Counted from the first letter of the stretch, positions 1 to 9,310 are shown. The stretch is DNA of 64,000 nt from Rhizobium sp. P38BS-XIX (GCF_012641435.1 NZ_JABAIJ010000007.1:1-64000); one strand, 5' to 3'. A program made the numbers and translations. Notes: generated by a model not told the origin, from the sequence alone.

Positions 1-47
1 CGAGTTTGCTCTGACGCGACAAATCGCATCGCGATTTGCGCTGGTGA

Positions 48-124
<77 letters not shown>

Positions 125-474
125 AATTCTTCTTCTTCCTATTTTGCGAAATCTTGGACATGCTCTATCGCTGGCGCCAAGACTTCTTCTTCGCTGGCGA
201 TGCTAGCTCAGCGCCCTACCGATCTGGCTGAAGAATGCAGCACTGCTCAGCCATGGGCACCAGCACCGCCGCCTCTCCCGAAATCATCGGCTCCGATAAA
301 ACGCCATTGGCAACAAGATCGCCGGCCGCCGTCGTGCATTGATACTGGTAGGCGCGCCCGAGATACGTGCGTGTTCCCAAAATCGCCGGCAATCCCTCGC
401 CCACACGTCGAACCAAAAGACCCTCCGCACGGCAACCAAGTACAAAACCACCAGACTCTCAACCAGTCAGCATG
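125..474. other. intergenic stretch without a recognised gene
   Basis: Between the initiator tRNA and the terminator of the next gene I see no reading frame with a ribosome binding site, codon pattern or recognisable protein. Short open frames exist on both strands but look like chance. No tRNA or riboswitch fold was recognised. Confidence 0.6.
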
Positions 475-502
475 AAAATGCCCGCTGGCTTCCCAGCGGG
501 CA
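475..502 (-). terminator. rho-independent terminator of the flavoprotein gene
   Basis: A perfect 10-bp stem (479-488 with 493-502, arm TGCCCGCTGG) closes a 4-nt loop. Read on the minus strand the hairpin is followed by TTTTCATG. It lies about 30 nt past the stop of the minus-strand gene ending at 532. Confidence 0.85.
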
Positions 503-531
503 GGGGAGTTGGTCCGCCGACAATTAAGTGA

Positions 532-3093
532 TCAGCTTCTCGGCTTCAAATTCTCCGCATCGTAAAGCGGCTTGTAGCCAACACCGACGACTTCCACCGG
601 GTATGTTTCGCCGAAATACTCCACATTGAGCTTGCGTCCTTCCTGGGCATAAGACCAGGGTAGGTAGGCCAGCGCGATGTTCTTGCCGATCGTTGGGCCA
701 TAGGCGATCGAGGTGGTGAAGGAGCGGCGGCCGAGATCGTCGACCAGGGTTTCGCCGGTTTCGGGGTCCATGACCGGCAGGATACCCACCGGGTAGCGGG
801 CCACACCGTTGGAGTCGGTATTATCAGTGACCACGAGCGTGCAGAGCATGGCCGGTTGATGCTCGCGGGCGCGATATTCCAGATGCTTGGCCTTGCCGCG
901 GAAATCGGCGTCCTTGACCTTCGGGCGGGCGAGATCGGCTTCGAGCAGATTATATTCCGTCAAGAGGTCGGCATTCTGCAGGCGCAGGCTCTTCTCCATG
1001 CGGCGGCTGTTGGCATAGGTCTCGACGCCGACGGCGATGGCGCCGGTCGAGCGCAGTGCATCCCAGACGGCGAGAGCATCGCCATAGGCCATGTGCAGTT
1101 CCCAACCCTGTTCGCCGACATAAGAGATGCGGAATGCGGTGACGTTCTTGCCGGCGATGCGGATCTGCTTGATCGCGGCGAAGGGGAAGTTTTCCTGCGT
1201 GAGATTTTCCGGGGCCTCGACCACCTTCTGCAGGTTGGTGCGGGCATTCGGTCCCCAGATGCCGATCGTCACATAGCGTTCGGTGACATCGGTGATGGTG
1301 ACGTCGAAACCCTTATCCTCGGCAACGCGGCGCATGTAATGGAAATCGCGCGGACCGGCATCGGCGCCGTCGATCAGGCGGCAGCGATCGGCCATGCGGA
1401 TCACGGTGAAATCGGCGCGCACCATGCCTTCGTCGTCGAGGAAGTGGGTGTAGATGCCCTTGCCGATATTGGCGTCGCCGCCGATCTTCGCCGCGCAAAG
1501 CCATTCCAAGAGCTCGACATGGTCGGGGCCTTCGATGTCGTACATGGCGAAATGCGAGAGGTTGATGATGCCGCAATCTTCGCTCAGCGCCAGGTGTTCG
1601 GCATTGGAGACACGCCAGAAATGGCGGTTGTCCCATTCGTTTTCACGCACAGGAATGCGATCGCCGTATTTCTCGAGCAGGTGCTCGTTGGCGGCGTAGC
1701 CATGCGCGCGCTCCCAGCCGCCAAGTTCCATGAAGTAGCCGCCGAGCTCCTTTTCGCGCTCATAGAAGGGCGAGCGGCGGATGTTGCGGCCGGTGGCGTA
1801 AGGTTCGCGCGGATGGACGGCGGGATTGTAGATCTTCTGGGCAGCCTCCGTGCAGCGGCCTTCGATGAACTTTTCTTCCAGCATATGCGGGTAGAAGCGG
1901 GAATAATCGATTCTGTTGTGGTCGATCGGCGTGCGGCCGTCGGTCATCCAGTCGGCGACGAGCTTGCCGAAGCCGGGACCGTCCTTCACCCAGATGGCGA
2001 CGCAATACCACAGGCCGCGAACCTTCTGGCTTTCGCCGACGGACGGGCCGCCATCGGTCGTAACCTGTAGCAGGCCGTTGAACGAGTGGCCTTCATTGTA
2101 GCCGAGTTCGCCGAGGATCGGCGTCAGTTCCATGGCGCGTTCGAGCGGCTCGAGGATCTGTTCCATGTCGAGATCGCGCTGCGAAGGCGAAAGACGAGCT
2201 TCATGCTTCTCGAGGAGATCGCGGGGATGGCAGAGGCGCGGGTTCTTCTCTTCGTAATAACCCCATTCGATCTGGCCGCCTTCGGCGGTCTTCGGGTCGC
2301 CGGTGTCGCGCATATAGGCGGAATTGCCCTGGTCGCGCATCAGCGGGAAGCCGATTTCCTTGCCGGTATTGGCAAATTCATTGTAGGGGCCGAAGAAGGT
2401 CAGGGGATGGTCGACCGGCATGACCGGCAGGTCTTCGCCGACCATTTCGGCGATCAGGCGGCCCCAGAGGCCGGCGCAGACGATGACATATTCGGCCTCG
2501 ATGGTGCCGCGATGGGTGACGACGCCGGTGATGCGGCCATCCCTAACGATCAGCGATTGGGCCGGGGTGTTGGCGAAGGATTGCAGCTTGCCGCTCTTTT
2601 CGCCCTGGTCGATCAGCTTGCCGGCAACGGTCTGCGAGCGGGGGATGACGAGGCCGGCATCCGGGTCCCACATGCCGCCCTGCACCATGCTTTCCTCGAT
2701 CAGCGGGAATTTTTCCTTGATCTCGGCAGGTTCGACCAGGCTCACGCGTGTGCCGAAGGCCTTGCCCGAAGTCACCTTGCGCTTGATTTCCGCCATGCGG
2801 TCGTCATCGCCGACGCGGGCGACTTCCAGGCCGCCGACGCGGGCGTAGTGACCAAGCTTCTCGTAGAAATCGATGGAGTAGAGGGTCGTCCAGCAGGAGA
2901 GGAAATCATGGCTGGTCGTGTAGCAGAAGTCGGATGCGTGGGCCGTCGAGCCGATATCGGTCGGGATGCCTGACTTGTCGATGCCGACAATATCGTCCCA
3001 GCCGCGCTCGATCAGATGATGAGCGATCGATGCGCCGACGATACCGCCGAGCCCGATGATGACGACCTTCGCCTTTTGAGGAAATACTGCCAT
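532..3093 (-). CDS. dimethylglycine/sarcosine dehydrogenase-like FAD oxidoreductase with GcvT domain
   Basis: The 853-aa protein has the layout of the dimethylglycine/sarcosine dehydrogenase family. An N-terminal D-amino-acid-oxidase-type FAD domain carries GLGGIVG at 14-20. The C-terminal half, about 430-840, is a glycine-cleavage T-protein (GcvT) fold that in relatives passes the one-carbon unit to tetrahydrofolate. GSTAH at 48-52 resembles the region where family members attach FAD covalently to histidine; here Ala replaces the usual Trp before His52. Expected role: oxidative demethylation of a methylated glycine derivative or related amine in the cytoplasm. The exact substrate is not readable from sequence. 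The gene stands alone, with its own terminator downstream. Confidence 0.85.
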   Translation of the reverse strand: MAVFPQKAKVVIIGLGGIVGASIAHHLIERGWDDIVGIDKSGIPTDIGSTAHASDFCYTTSHDFLSCWTTLYSIDFYEKLGHYARVGGLEVARVGDDDRMAEIKRKVTSGKAFGTRVSLVEPAEIKEKFPLIEESMVQGGMWDPDAGLVIPRSQTVAGKLIDQGEKSGKLQSFANTPAQSLIVRDGRITGVVTHRGTIEAEYVIVCAGLWGRLIAEMVGEDLPVMPVDHPLTFFGPYNEFANTGKEIGFPLMRDQGNSAYMRDTGDPKTAEGGQIEWGYYEEKNPRLCHPRDLLEKHEARLSPSQRDLDMEQILEPLERAMELTPILGELGYNEGHSFNGLLQVTTDGGPSVGESQKVRGLWYCVAIWVKDGPGFGKLVADWMTDGRTPIDHNRIDYSRFYPHMLEEKFIEGRCTEAAQKIYNPAVHPREPYATGRNIRRSPFYEREKELGGYFMELGGWERAHGYAANEHLLEKYGDRIPVRENEWDNRHFWRVSNAEHLALSEDCGIINLSHFAMYDIEGPDHVELLEWLCAAKIGGDANIGKGIYTHFLDDEGMVRADFTVIRMADRCRLIDGADAGPRDFHYMRRVAEDKGFDVTITDVTERYVTIGIWGPNARTNLQKVVEAPENLTQENFPFAAIKQIRIAGKNVTAFRISYVGEQGWELHMAYGDALAVWDALRSTGAIAVGVETYANSRRMEKSLRLQNADLLTEYNLLEADLARPKVKDADFRGKAKHLEYRAREHQPAMLCTLVVTDNTDSNGVARYPVGILPVMDPETGETLVDDLGRRSFTTSIAYGPTIGKNIALAYLPWSYAQEGRKLNVEYFGETYPVEVVGVGYKPLYDAENLKPRS

Positions 3094-3291
3094 TGCGTGC
3101 GACCCTGATTGATACTGGAACGGATTTTATGACGTGTGCGGCGACGACCAGAGCCTGTCTACGACATATTGAAGATGCTTGCACGACCATCCGCAAAGCT
3201 CGTCACCTCTGGAAACGGTGCAAGCTCGTTCAGATGATCGTGAGCGGCCATGTCGCGAATGCGACGGGGTCTACTCGTCGCGGCAGCAGCG

Positions 3292-4182
3292 CTATTGCGG
3301 GATCGATTGCATCATGATCTCGCGTCGCAAAATCGGACCTTCGTCGCCGAAATAGGTGGTCAGGAGTTTGGAAAAATCATCGGACTGATAGGTCTCGGTC
3401 AAGGTTTGATCGACCAGCAGGCGGAAGGCGGAGTCATCCTGGCGCAGCGCGATCCCATAGGGCTCGTGCGTGAAGAGGCGGTTGCCGATTGCAAGCGTCG
3501 ATGGCTTGCGGGCGTGAGAGGCGAGATCGAAGAGCAGGGCGCGGTCGGCGAAATAGGCATCGATCTTGCGGCTTTCAAGTGCGGCCAAGCCGTCCTGATG
3601 TGTGGCGAAATCTGCAATGCGGGTCTTCGGCACGTCCGAGCCCAGCGCGTCGCGCAGCGTAGCACCGGTCGTGGTATCGGCGCGAACGCCGATCGTGCTC
3701 GTCGCCGGCGCTCGTTTCGCGGAGACTTGCGTCGCCGGCCTGTCAAGGAAGAGGGCCATCAGATAATCGGGTGAATCCTTGCGCAGCAGCGCGCTTGCAC
3801 CGGTGATGAAAATCGGCTGCGAGAAATCGACGCTCTGACGCCTGCCGAGATTGATGGTCAGCGCGCCGCAAAGAAGGTCGATCTGCCCGTTCTTGACTGC
3901 ATCGAATCCGGTGGCGAGCGTGGTCTCGATATAGTTGCGCTTCAGGTTTGCGACTTTTCTCCCGACGGCATCTGCTACCCTGCCGCAGAGGTCGATGGCG
4001 TATCCCGTGGGCTGGCCATCGGCTTTCTTGGAAGAGAAGGGCGCCTCATCGCTGATATAGCCGATGCGGATTGTGCCTTTCTGGGCGATGAGGTCGAGTG
4101 TCTGAGCGGCGGCAGCGGTATAGGCAGTTGCGGCCAGCACAATGCCTGCCAGAACCAGTCGTCTCATGCAATTTGACGGCAT
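3292..4182 (-). CDS. periplasmic amino-acid-type (family 3) solute-binding protein
   Basis: About 296 aa. Family 3 binding proteins capture polar amino acids or related small solutes in the periplasm for ABC import. An N-terminal signal peptide (RRLVLAGIVLAAT then AAAAQ) is followed by the typical start of the fold, GTIRIGYISDEAPFSS, and an internal CGALTINLGRRQSVDFS stretch. Start 4182 is chosen because GGAGA lies about 8 nt upstream; 4197 and 4167 are in-frame alternatives. No permease or ATPase gene is adjacent, so it is an orphan component or has a sensory role. It is divergent from the exported isochorismatase-fold gene, with about 250 bp between them. Confidence 0.8.
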   Translation of the reverse strand: MPSNCMRRLVLAGIVLAATAYTAAAAQTLDLIAQKGTIRIGYISDEAPFSSKKADGQPTGYAIDLCGRVADAVGRKVANLKRNYIETTLATGFDAVKNGQIDLLCGALTINLGRRQSVDFSQPIFITGASALLRKDSPDYLMALFLDRPATQVSAKRAPATSTIGVRADTTTGATLRDALGSDVPKTRIADFATHQDGLAALESRKIDAYFADRALLFDLASHARKPSTLAIGNRLFTHEPYGIALRQDDSAFRLLVDQTLTETYQSDDFSKLLTTYFGDEGPILRREIMMQSIPQ

Positions 4183-4429
4183 GCTCCGGATCTCCATGGA
4201 AAAAGTGGGTCATCGCAAGGGCTTAGACGCAGACTATGGTGTGGCTTGCTTTTGTCAACGACGGATTGTCTTGCGTAACTCATTGCCGCAACCGGATCCG
4301 GGAAGGGAGCGGTGTCAGCCTTCCGAGGGTTTGCTGCGCGCTTCCGATTGCTATCACGAAGAGTTTCGATGCCGTGCCGGTCATTATGGCCTATCTGTCT
4401 TGCACGACCGTCTACTCATGAGGATGCAG

Positions 4430-5122
4430 ATGCAGGACAGCAACTTGATCACGACGACAAGGCGTGCGGTACGGAAGGCGGCATTCGCTTTTTACCTGGG
4501 TATTTCGGTTCTGGGCGCTGCTTTGGCCACGCCGGCAGCGGCACAGACGATCATCGATGACTGGCAGAAGGTGAAACCGCCGGCGGCTCCGGAGCTGAAA
4601 TCCGTCACGGTCGATCCGAAGACGACGGCATTGCTGATCCTCGATTTCAATGGTGCGCAGGACCCGACCAAGGGACCGTGCAACGAGAAAACCAAGCCGC
4701 GCTGCCTGATCTCCGTACCCAAGGTCAAAACCCTCCTCGATCAGGCTCGCGCCAAGGAAATGCTCGTCGTCTTCAGCCTCGCCGGCGCTGGCGAGGCGCC
4801 GGATATCGCAACGGCGCTGGCGCCCTTGGCGAGCGAGCCGATCGTCAAATCCGGGCCGGACAAATTTATCGGCACCAATCTGCGAACCATACTCTCCGAC
4901 AAGGACATCAAGACAATCATCGTCACCGGCACTGCGTCCGAAGGGGCTGTGCTCGATACGGCGACGGATGCCGCGCTCAACGGCATGAACATCGTGCTGC
5001 CCGTCGACGGCATGTCGTCCACCGAGCTTTACGGCGAGCAATATGTGGCCTGGCACATGGTCAATGCGCCGGGGGTCTCGCAGAAAACGACGCTGACCAG
5101 CATCGACCGGATCAAGTTCTGA
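4430..5122 (+). CDS. exported isochorismatase-fold protein lacking the catalytic cysteine
   Basis: About 230 aa. The N-terminus has basic residues, a hydrophobic stretch and ATPAAAQT, a likely signal peptide cleaved near residue 40. The rest follows the isochorismatase/nicotinamidase fold: LLILDFNGAQ supplies the first acidic position and KSGPDKF the lysine region. The segment that normally reads xTxxCVxxTAxDA is TASEGAVLDTATDA, so the nucleophilic cysteine is alanine. I therefore expect no classical cysteine hydrolase activity; binding or another chemistry is possible. Start 4430 has GAGG 6 nt upstream; ATGs at 4418 and 4424 are in frame. It is divergent from a solute-binding protein gene, which might hint at a shared small-molecule ligand (inference). 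Confidence 0.75.
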   Translation: MQDSNLITTTRRAVRKAAFAFYLGISVLGAALATPAAAQTIIDDWQKVKPPAAPELKSVTVDPKTTALLILDFNGAQDPTKGPCNEKTKPRCLISVPKVKTLLDQARAKEMLVVFSLAGAGEAPDIATALAPLASEPIVKSGPDKFIGTNLRTILSDKDIKTIIVTGTASEGAVLDTATDAALNGMNIVLPVDGMSSTELYGEQYVAWHMVNAPGVSQKTTLTSIDRIKF

Positions 5123-5136
5123 TCTCGGATCTGAAA

Positions 5137-5174
5137 AGGGGATATCCTGCCGGCAACGGCAACGAATATCCCCT
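5137..5174. terminator. inverted repeat between convergent genes
   Basis: AGGGGATAT (5137-5145) and ATATCCCCT (5166-5174) can form a 9-bp stem around a 20-nt loop, between two converging genes. There is no strong T tract, so terminator function is only possible. Confidence 0.4.
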
Positions 5175-5185
5175 GACGATCAGGC

Positions 5186-5920
5186 TTAAGCCAAAGCCTC
5201 GTCGAACAAGTTCAACAGCCGCTTCCAATGCCGTTCGGCGCCGGCTTCGTCATAGATGCCATGGTCCGGCACGGTCCAGCCATGCGCCATGCCCACATAG
5301 TTTTCGATGATGTGATCGACGCCGCCGGTGCGGAGCGCTTCGGCGAGGCGGGCTGATTGCTCCGGCGGAAAGCTGTTGTCAACGCCGGCGACGCCGACAT
5401 AGACGCGTGCCCTGATATCGGCGGCAAAGCGGTGCGGACTGTCTTCCGCGTCGCTGGCAAGATTGCCACCGTGGAAACTCGCAGCAGCTGCGATGCGGTC
5501 CGGATAAGCGGCGGCCGCCGTCAGGGCGCGACCTCCGCCCATGCAATAGCCGACCACCCCAACCGGCGCCTGGACGCCGGCGTCCGACAGGACCTCGAGA
5601 AAGGCGGCGCTGTCCGCTTTCGTCATTTCCTGTGTGGTGCCGCGCAACATGGTCAGGATTGTTTCGCGGGAGGCGGGGTCATTGAAGGCGTTCCCGTCAA
5701 AGGGACCGTATGCACCGAAGCGATAGAAGAGGTCGGGAAGCAATACGACATAGCCGGCATCGGCCAGCCGCTGCGCTATTTCCTGCAGCGAGGCGCGGGG
5801 TCCCATGGCGTCCATGTAGAGAATGACGCCGTGCTTGGCGTCCGCGCCATTTTCGGGGCGAAAGAGAGCCGCTTTGGCGGTCCCGTCGGCCGTCTTGATT
5901 TCGATATCCTGTTTCATCAT
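5186..5920 (-). CDS. dienelactone hydrolase family protein
   Basis: The 244-aa alpha/beta hydrolase has the dienelactone hydrolase nucleophile elbow GYCMGG, in which Cys is the nucleophile, and a late AHGWTVPD segment carrying the catalytic His. Family members open dienelactones in chlorocatechol pathways, but many are general carboxylesterases of unknown substrate, and there are no aromatic-degradation genes nearby. Start 5920 follows AAGGA by 5 nt; the next codon is also ATG. The length fits the family and there is no signal peptide, so it is cytoplasmic. It converges with the isochorismatase-fold gene and is divergent from the S10 peptidase gene. Confidence 0.85.
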   Translation of the reverse strand: MMKQDIEIKTADGTAKAALFRPENGADAKHGVILYMDAMGPRASLQEIAQRLADAGYVVLLPDLFYRFGAYGPFDGNAFNDPASRETILTMLRGTTQEMTKADSAAFLEVLSDAGVQAPVGVVGYCMGGGRALTAAAAYPDRIAAAASFHGGNLASDAEDSPHRFAADIRARVYVGVAGVDNSFPPEQSARLAEALRTGGVDHIIENYVGMAHGWTVPDHGIYDEAGAERHWKRLLNLFDEALA

Positions 5921-6133
5921 CGAATTCCTTGCGATGTTTTTATCGGCTGAACATCCCGGTGCCTCGGGCCAGTTTGGCAAAGGGCGGGAGACGCCTCAAG
6001 AGTGTTACTGGTCCAAGAAATGCGGCCCGATGGTTGTTCGATCAACATCTCTTGAGTTTCGGCCGGTGCCCTCCGTGACATAGTATCGCCGGCAATGACG
6101 TCTACGCGATGAACCTTTGGAGGACGCGATTTC

Positions 6134-7651
6134 ATGTCTTTTCGCCAGATGGTTCCCGGCCTTGTGCTGGCCTTTATGATATCCGCGCCTGCATTGGCCG
6201 CATCGCCAGAACCGGGACGGAGCTCGCCTGCCGGCGGCGGCGTGCTGTCATTGCTGCCGCCCGATGCGGTGAGCGAGCATGTGCTGAACGTAGGCGGCAA
6301 GACCGTGCCCTATACGGCAACGGCGGGAACGCTTGATCTGTTCGGCCAGGATGGACAGCGCAGTGCGGCGGTCTTCTACACCGCCTATGTCGCGAAAAAC
6401 CGTGATGCGAACCGGCCCGTGACCTTCGTCTTCAATGGTGGACCCGGTGCTGCTTCCGCATTCCTCAATCTCGGACTTGTCGGCCCGCGTGTTCTTGATT
6501 TCGGTGCTGACGGGCGTGACGGCGTCAATGCAAAGCTCGTCGACAACCCGCAAAGCTGGCTTGAATTCACTGATCTCGTGTTGATCGATCCGATCGGCAC
6601 CGGCTGGAGCCGCGCCGCCAAGGCGGATGATCAGAACGATTTCTACAGTGTGGCCAGCGATGCCGAGAGCCTGGCGAAGGCGATCGCGCTCTATACCGCG
6701 CATAACAGTCGTTCGACTTCGCCGAAATATATTCTCGGGGAGAGCTATGGCGGCTTTCGCTCCGTCAAGGTCGCCGACAGTCTGCGACAGGATCAGGGCA
6801 TTCTGATTTCCGGCATCGTCATGCTGTCGCCGTTGCTCGAGGGGCGGCTGGTGTTCGGCGGCGGCGACGATCCCTTCGCCGCATCGCTGGAATTGCCTTC
6901 GCTCGCCGCAGCTGAGCTGGAGCGGAAGAATGCCTTCAGTGAAAAGGCGGTCGAGGATGCCCAGGTTTTCGCCTTGCGCGAATATCTGCCCGCTCTCGCC
7001 GGGCCGCCGCCCTCAGGCGATACCGGCCGTGATTTCTATGGTCGCGTGGCAAAGCTGACGGGTATTCCGCAGGATGTGGTTGCCAAGAACCAGGGGTTTC
7101 TGGGCGATGTCTATCGAAAGCATGTCGATGGCGGCGGTACTGACGTTGCGAGCGCCTATGACGCCTCCTTTCTCGCGCCGGATCCATATCCGCAATCCGA
7201 CGACGATCATGGCGGCGATCCGGTGCTCGATGGCTTCGTGCGCGCCTATGGGGGTGCCTTTTCGAGCTATGCGCGGGATGAGCTCGGTTTCCACACCGAC
7301 ATGACCTACACGCTGCTGTCGAACTCGGTGAACAGGGAGTGGAAGTGGGGCGGCCGTAACGGCGGCTCGCGCCTGACTGCCGGTGTTTCCGACGATCTCA
7401 AGGAGCTGTTGTCGCTTTCCCCGTCCTTCCGTGTGATGGTGGGGCAGGGCTATAGCGATCTCGTCATCCCTTTCAGCGTCAACAAATATGTGCTCGACCA
7501 CATGCCGGCGGCATTTGCTGATCGTGTCGCGCTAAAGCTTTATCGTGGCGGCCACATGTTCTACACGCGGCCGGCGTCGCGCGAGCAATTTACCGGCGAT
7601 GCCAAGGCCTTCTATGCGACGCAGGCGCCCGCGGCGGCCAAGTCGAACTAA
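6134..7651 (+). CDS. S10 family serine carboxypeptidase-like protein, exported
   Basis: The 505-aa protein starts with a signal peptide (residues 1 to about 23, ending near ALAAS). NGGPG at 101-105 forms the oxyanion region of S10 peptidases, and GESYGG at 202-207 holds the nucleophile Ser204. The late GGHMFYTRP supplies the His, and VIPFSVNKYVLD lies in the region expected to carry the Asp. This matches peptidase family S10, which removes C-terminal residues from peptides, here probably in the periplasm. GGAGG lies 10 nt before the ATG. Its stop codon overlaps the stop of the converging channel gene by 2 nt. Confidence 0.88.
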   Translation: MSFRQMVPGLVLAFMISAPALAASPEPGRSSPAGGGVLSLLPPDAVSEHVLNVGGKTVPYTATAGTLDLFGQDGQRSAAVFYTAYVAKNRDANRPVTFVFNGGPGAASAFLNLGLVGPRVLDFGADGRDGVNAKLVDNPQSWLEFTDLVLIDPIGTGWSRAAKADDQNDFYSVASDAESLAKAIALYTAHNSRSTSPKYILGESYGGFRSVKVADSLRQDQGILISGIVMLSPLLEGRLVFGGGDDPFAASLELPSLAAAELERKNAFSEKAVEDAQVFALREYLPALAGPPPSGDTGRDFYGRVAKLTGIPQDVVAKNQGFLGDVYRKHVDGGGTDVASAYDASFLAPDPYPQSDDDHGGDPVLDGFVRAYGGAFSSYARDELGFHTDMTYTLLSNSVNREWKWGGRNGGSRLTAGVSDDLKELLSLSPSFRVMVGQGYSDLVIPFSVNKYVLDHMPAAFADRVALKLYRGGHMFYTRPASREQFTGDAKAFYATQAPAAAKSN

Positions 7652-9162
7652 TCGTGCTGTTGCAGCTGGAACAGGTGCTTGATGCGTGAGCTCAGCGAGC
7701 TGACCGCCGTACCGTGGACGTGCAGATCGGCGTTGGCGAACAGATGCCGCTCGGCCTCTATGCGTTTCTCCATGATGGCGGCGAGCTCTTCTGCGAGCGC
7801 CGGTCGGTCGTGCAGCAGGGGCGCGAGGCAATCCTCGCCGATTTCATAGGTGACGACGAAGGTCAGAGCTCGCACGGTGCCGACTTCGCCCGACCCCATC
7901 AGCAGGCCGTTCTCACCGAAATAATCCCCCGGTGCGAGACGCGTCAGCTCGATCTGGCGATGTCCCTCGCGTCTGGTAACGCTGACCACGCCGGAGCGAA
8001 CGATCGTCAGCGCCCGCATGCGGGCGTCCTGCTCGGCAATCACCGCGTCTTTGCGATAGGTGCGGCGCTGCATACGCGATGCCAGATGTTCCTTCTCGTC
8101 TTCCGTCAGCGACGAGAATATCGGGATATTGCTCACGAGCCGCCATGGTGTACCCGGAGCATGCTGTTGCTCGGCCGGCGTCTCCGTCTTCTGTTCGCTC
8201 GGAAGCACGAGCGCACCCGGCGGCCCGGCAAATTTCAGCCCCGCTGCTTTCGTGTGGCGGTAAAGAAGATCATAGAGTTCGTTCTTTGCCGCCGTTGTCA
8301 TGGACATGTCGCGCACGCGAAACGACAGCTGCAGCTCGATCGCCTGCCCATCGACGGAGTTGATCGCAACGCTGGGTTCCGGGTTCTTCTGGATGGTGTT
8401 GCAGCTGATCAGGACGTTCTGCATGAGATCGGCGACGATGCGCGGCAGCGTCGTCGGCTGGATCCGCACGGTTACGGTGGCGCCGTGGCTTTCGTCGGGT
8501 GAGGAGAGGTTGGTGAGCCGTGTCTTGGCGAGGATGCTGTTCGGGATGACGATGAGATCGTTGGTGCCGCTCAGCAATTGTGTGGCGCGCCAGTTCGTTT
8601 CGACGACCCGGCCCTGAATATCGTTTTCGAGGACGATCCAGTCGCCGACCGAGTAAGGACGGCCGAGATTGAGGGCGATGCCCGAGAAGACATCGCTCAA
8701 CGTACTCTGAAGTGCCAGACCGAGAATGATGGCGAAGACGCCCGACGTGGCGATCAAGGTGCCGATCGGCACACTGAAGACATCGGCGACGATGGAGAGG
8801 ATCGCACCGAGATAGATGATGCCGACGATCAGATCCTGCAGAAGCCGGCCCTCGCGGGGCTTGCGCTCGAAGATCAGGAACAGCCGCACGAAGGCGATCA
8901 GCACCCAGGCGCCGTTGACCCACCACACGATCTTCGCGACGCTGGTAAATGTGCGCAGCGCCACCGAATTCTGTGGTGGGCTAGGCTCGTAGGGTACGAT
9001 GCCATGATACAGCAAAAGCACGGTGAGCGAGACGAAGAAGGCGACCTGGCCGATAAGCCGTCCGGCACGCTGGTGGCGCAGCATGATGCGACTGATAAAA
9101 GTGCCGATCACAACCAGAATGCAGAACTGGACGATCGGATCACCAAGAAGCGCTATGGACAT
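7648..9162 (-). CDS. MscS-type channel with C-terminal cyclic-nucleotide-binding-like domain
   Basis: The 504-aa protein has several hydrophobic helices in the first 160 residues. Next comes the MscS pore helix and beta domain (GLALQSTLSDVFSGIALN, then RPYSVGDWI). A C-terminal domain of the CRP/CNB type spans about 350-480, with LAPGDYFGENGLL as its phosphate-binding cassette. This layout is that of bacterial cyclic-nucleotide-gated MscS relatives of the inner membrane. The cassette continues GSGEVGTVRA, so the position normally held by the phosphate-binding Arg appears to be Glu and the following small residues differ. cAMP binding is therefore doubtful. The stop overlaps that of the S10 peptidase gene. 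Confidence 0.87.
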   Translation of the reverse strand: MSIALLGDPIVQFCILVVIGTFISRIMLRHQRAGRLIGQVAFFVSLTVLLLYHGIVPYEPSPPQNSVALRTFTSVAKIVWWVNGAWVLIAFVRLFLIFERKPREGRLLQDLIVGIIYLGAILSIVADVFSVPIGTLIATSGVFAIILGLALQSTLSDVFSGIALNLGRPYSVGDWIVLENDIQGRVVETNWRATQLLSGTNDLIVIPNSILAKTRLTNLSSPDESHGATVTVRIQPTTLPRIVADLMQNVLISCNTIQKNPEPSVAINSVDGQAIELQLSFRVRDMSMTTAAKNELYDLLYRHTKAAGLKFAGPPGALVLPSEQKTETPAEQQHAPGTPWRLVSNIPIFSSLTEDEKEHLASRMQRRTYRKDAVIAEQDARMRALTIVRSGVVSVTRREGHRQIELTRLAPGDYFGENGLLMGSGEVGTVRALTFVVTYEIGEDCLAPLLHDRPALAEELAAIMEKRIEAERHLFANADLHVHGTAVSSLSSRIKHLFQLQQHD

Positions 9163-9285
9163 GTGAACTTTGCCGCACTCGGTCTTTCGGATGGCTGCTA
9201 AATTGGCACGAAAGATACGGCAACGCCATATGGGGGCTATGCAACGTTGAAAGCCTCAACACGTCAATCTTCCATTATATGCCTT

Positions 9286-9310
9286 GATAATTAGATGACG
9301 ATTATCATCT
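9286..9310. promoter_or_regulatory. nested inverted repeats upstream of the aldehyde dehydrogenase gene
   Basis: GATAAT (9286-9291) pairs with ATTATC (9301-9306), and AGATGA (9293-9298) pairs with TCATCT (9305-9310). They sit in an AT-rich patch about 75 bp before the start at 9386. The position and symmetry suit a repressor operator; the regulator is unknown. Confidence 0.4.

Noticed and set aside
20..38. 8-bp hairpin just before the initiator tRNA
   Set aside because: CAAATCGC/GCGATTTG is a good stem but has no T run and no gene in the window to terminate. It may belong to the upstream gene or be chance.
200..475. Short open frames after the initiator tRNA
   Set aside because: No ribosome binding site, no family resemblance, composition unlike coding DNA.
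856..2973. Long plus-strand frames opposite the dehydrogenase gene
   Set aside because: They mirror the codon bias of the real minus-strand gene and show no recognisable protein or ribosome binding site.
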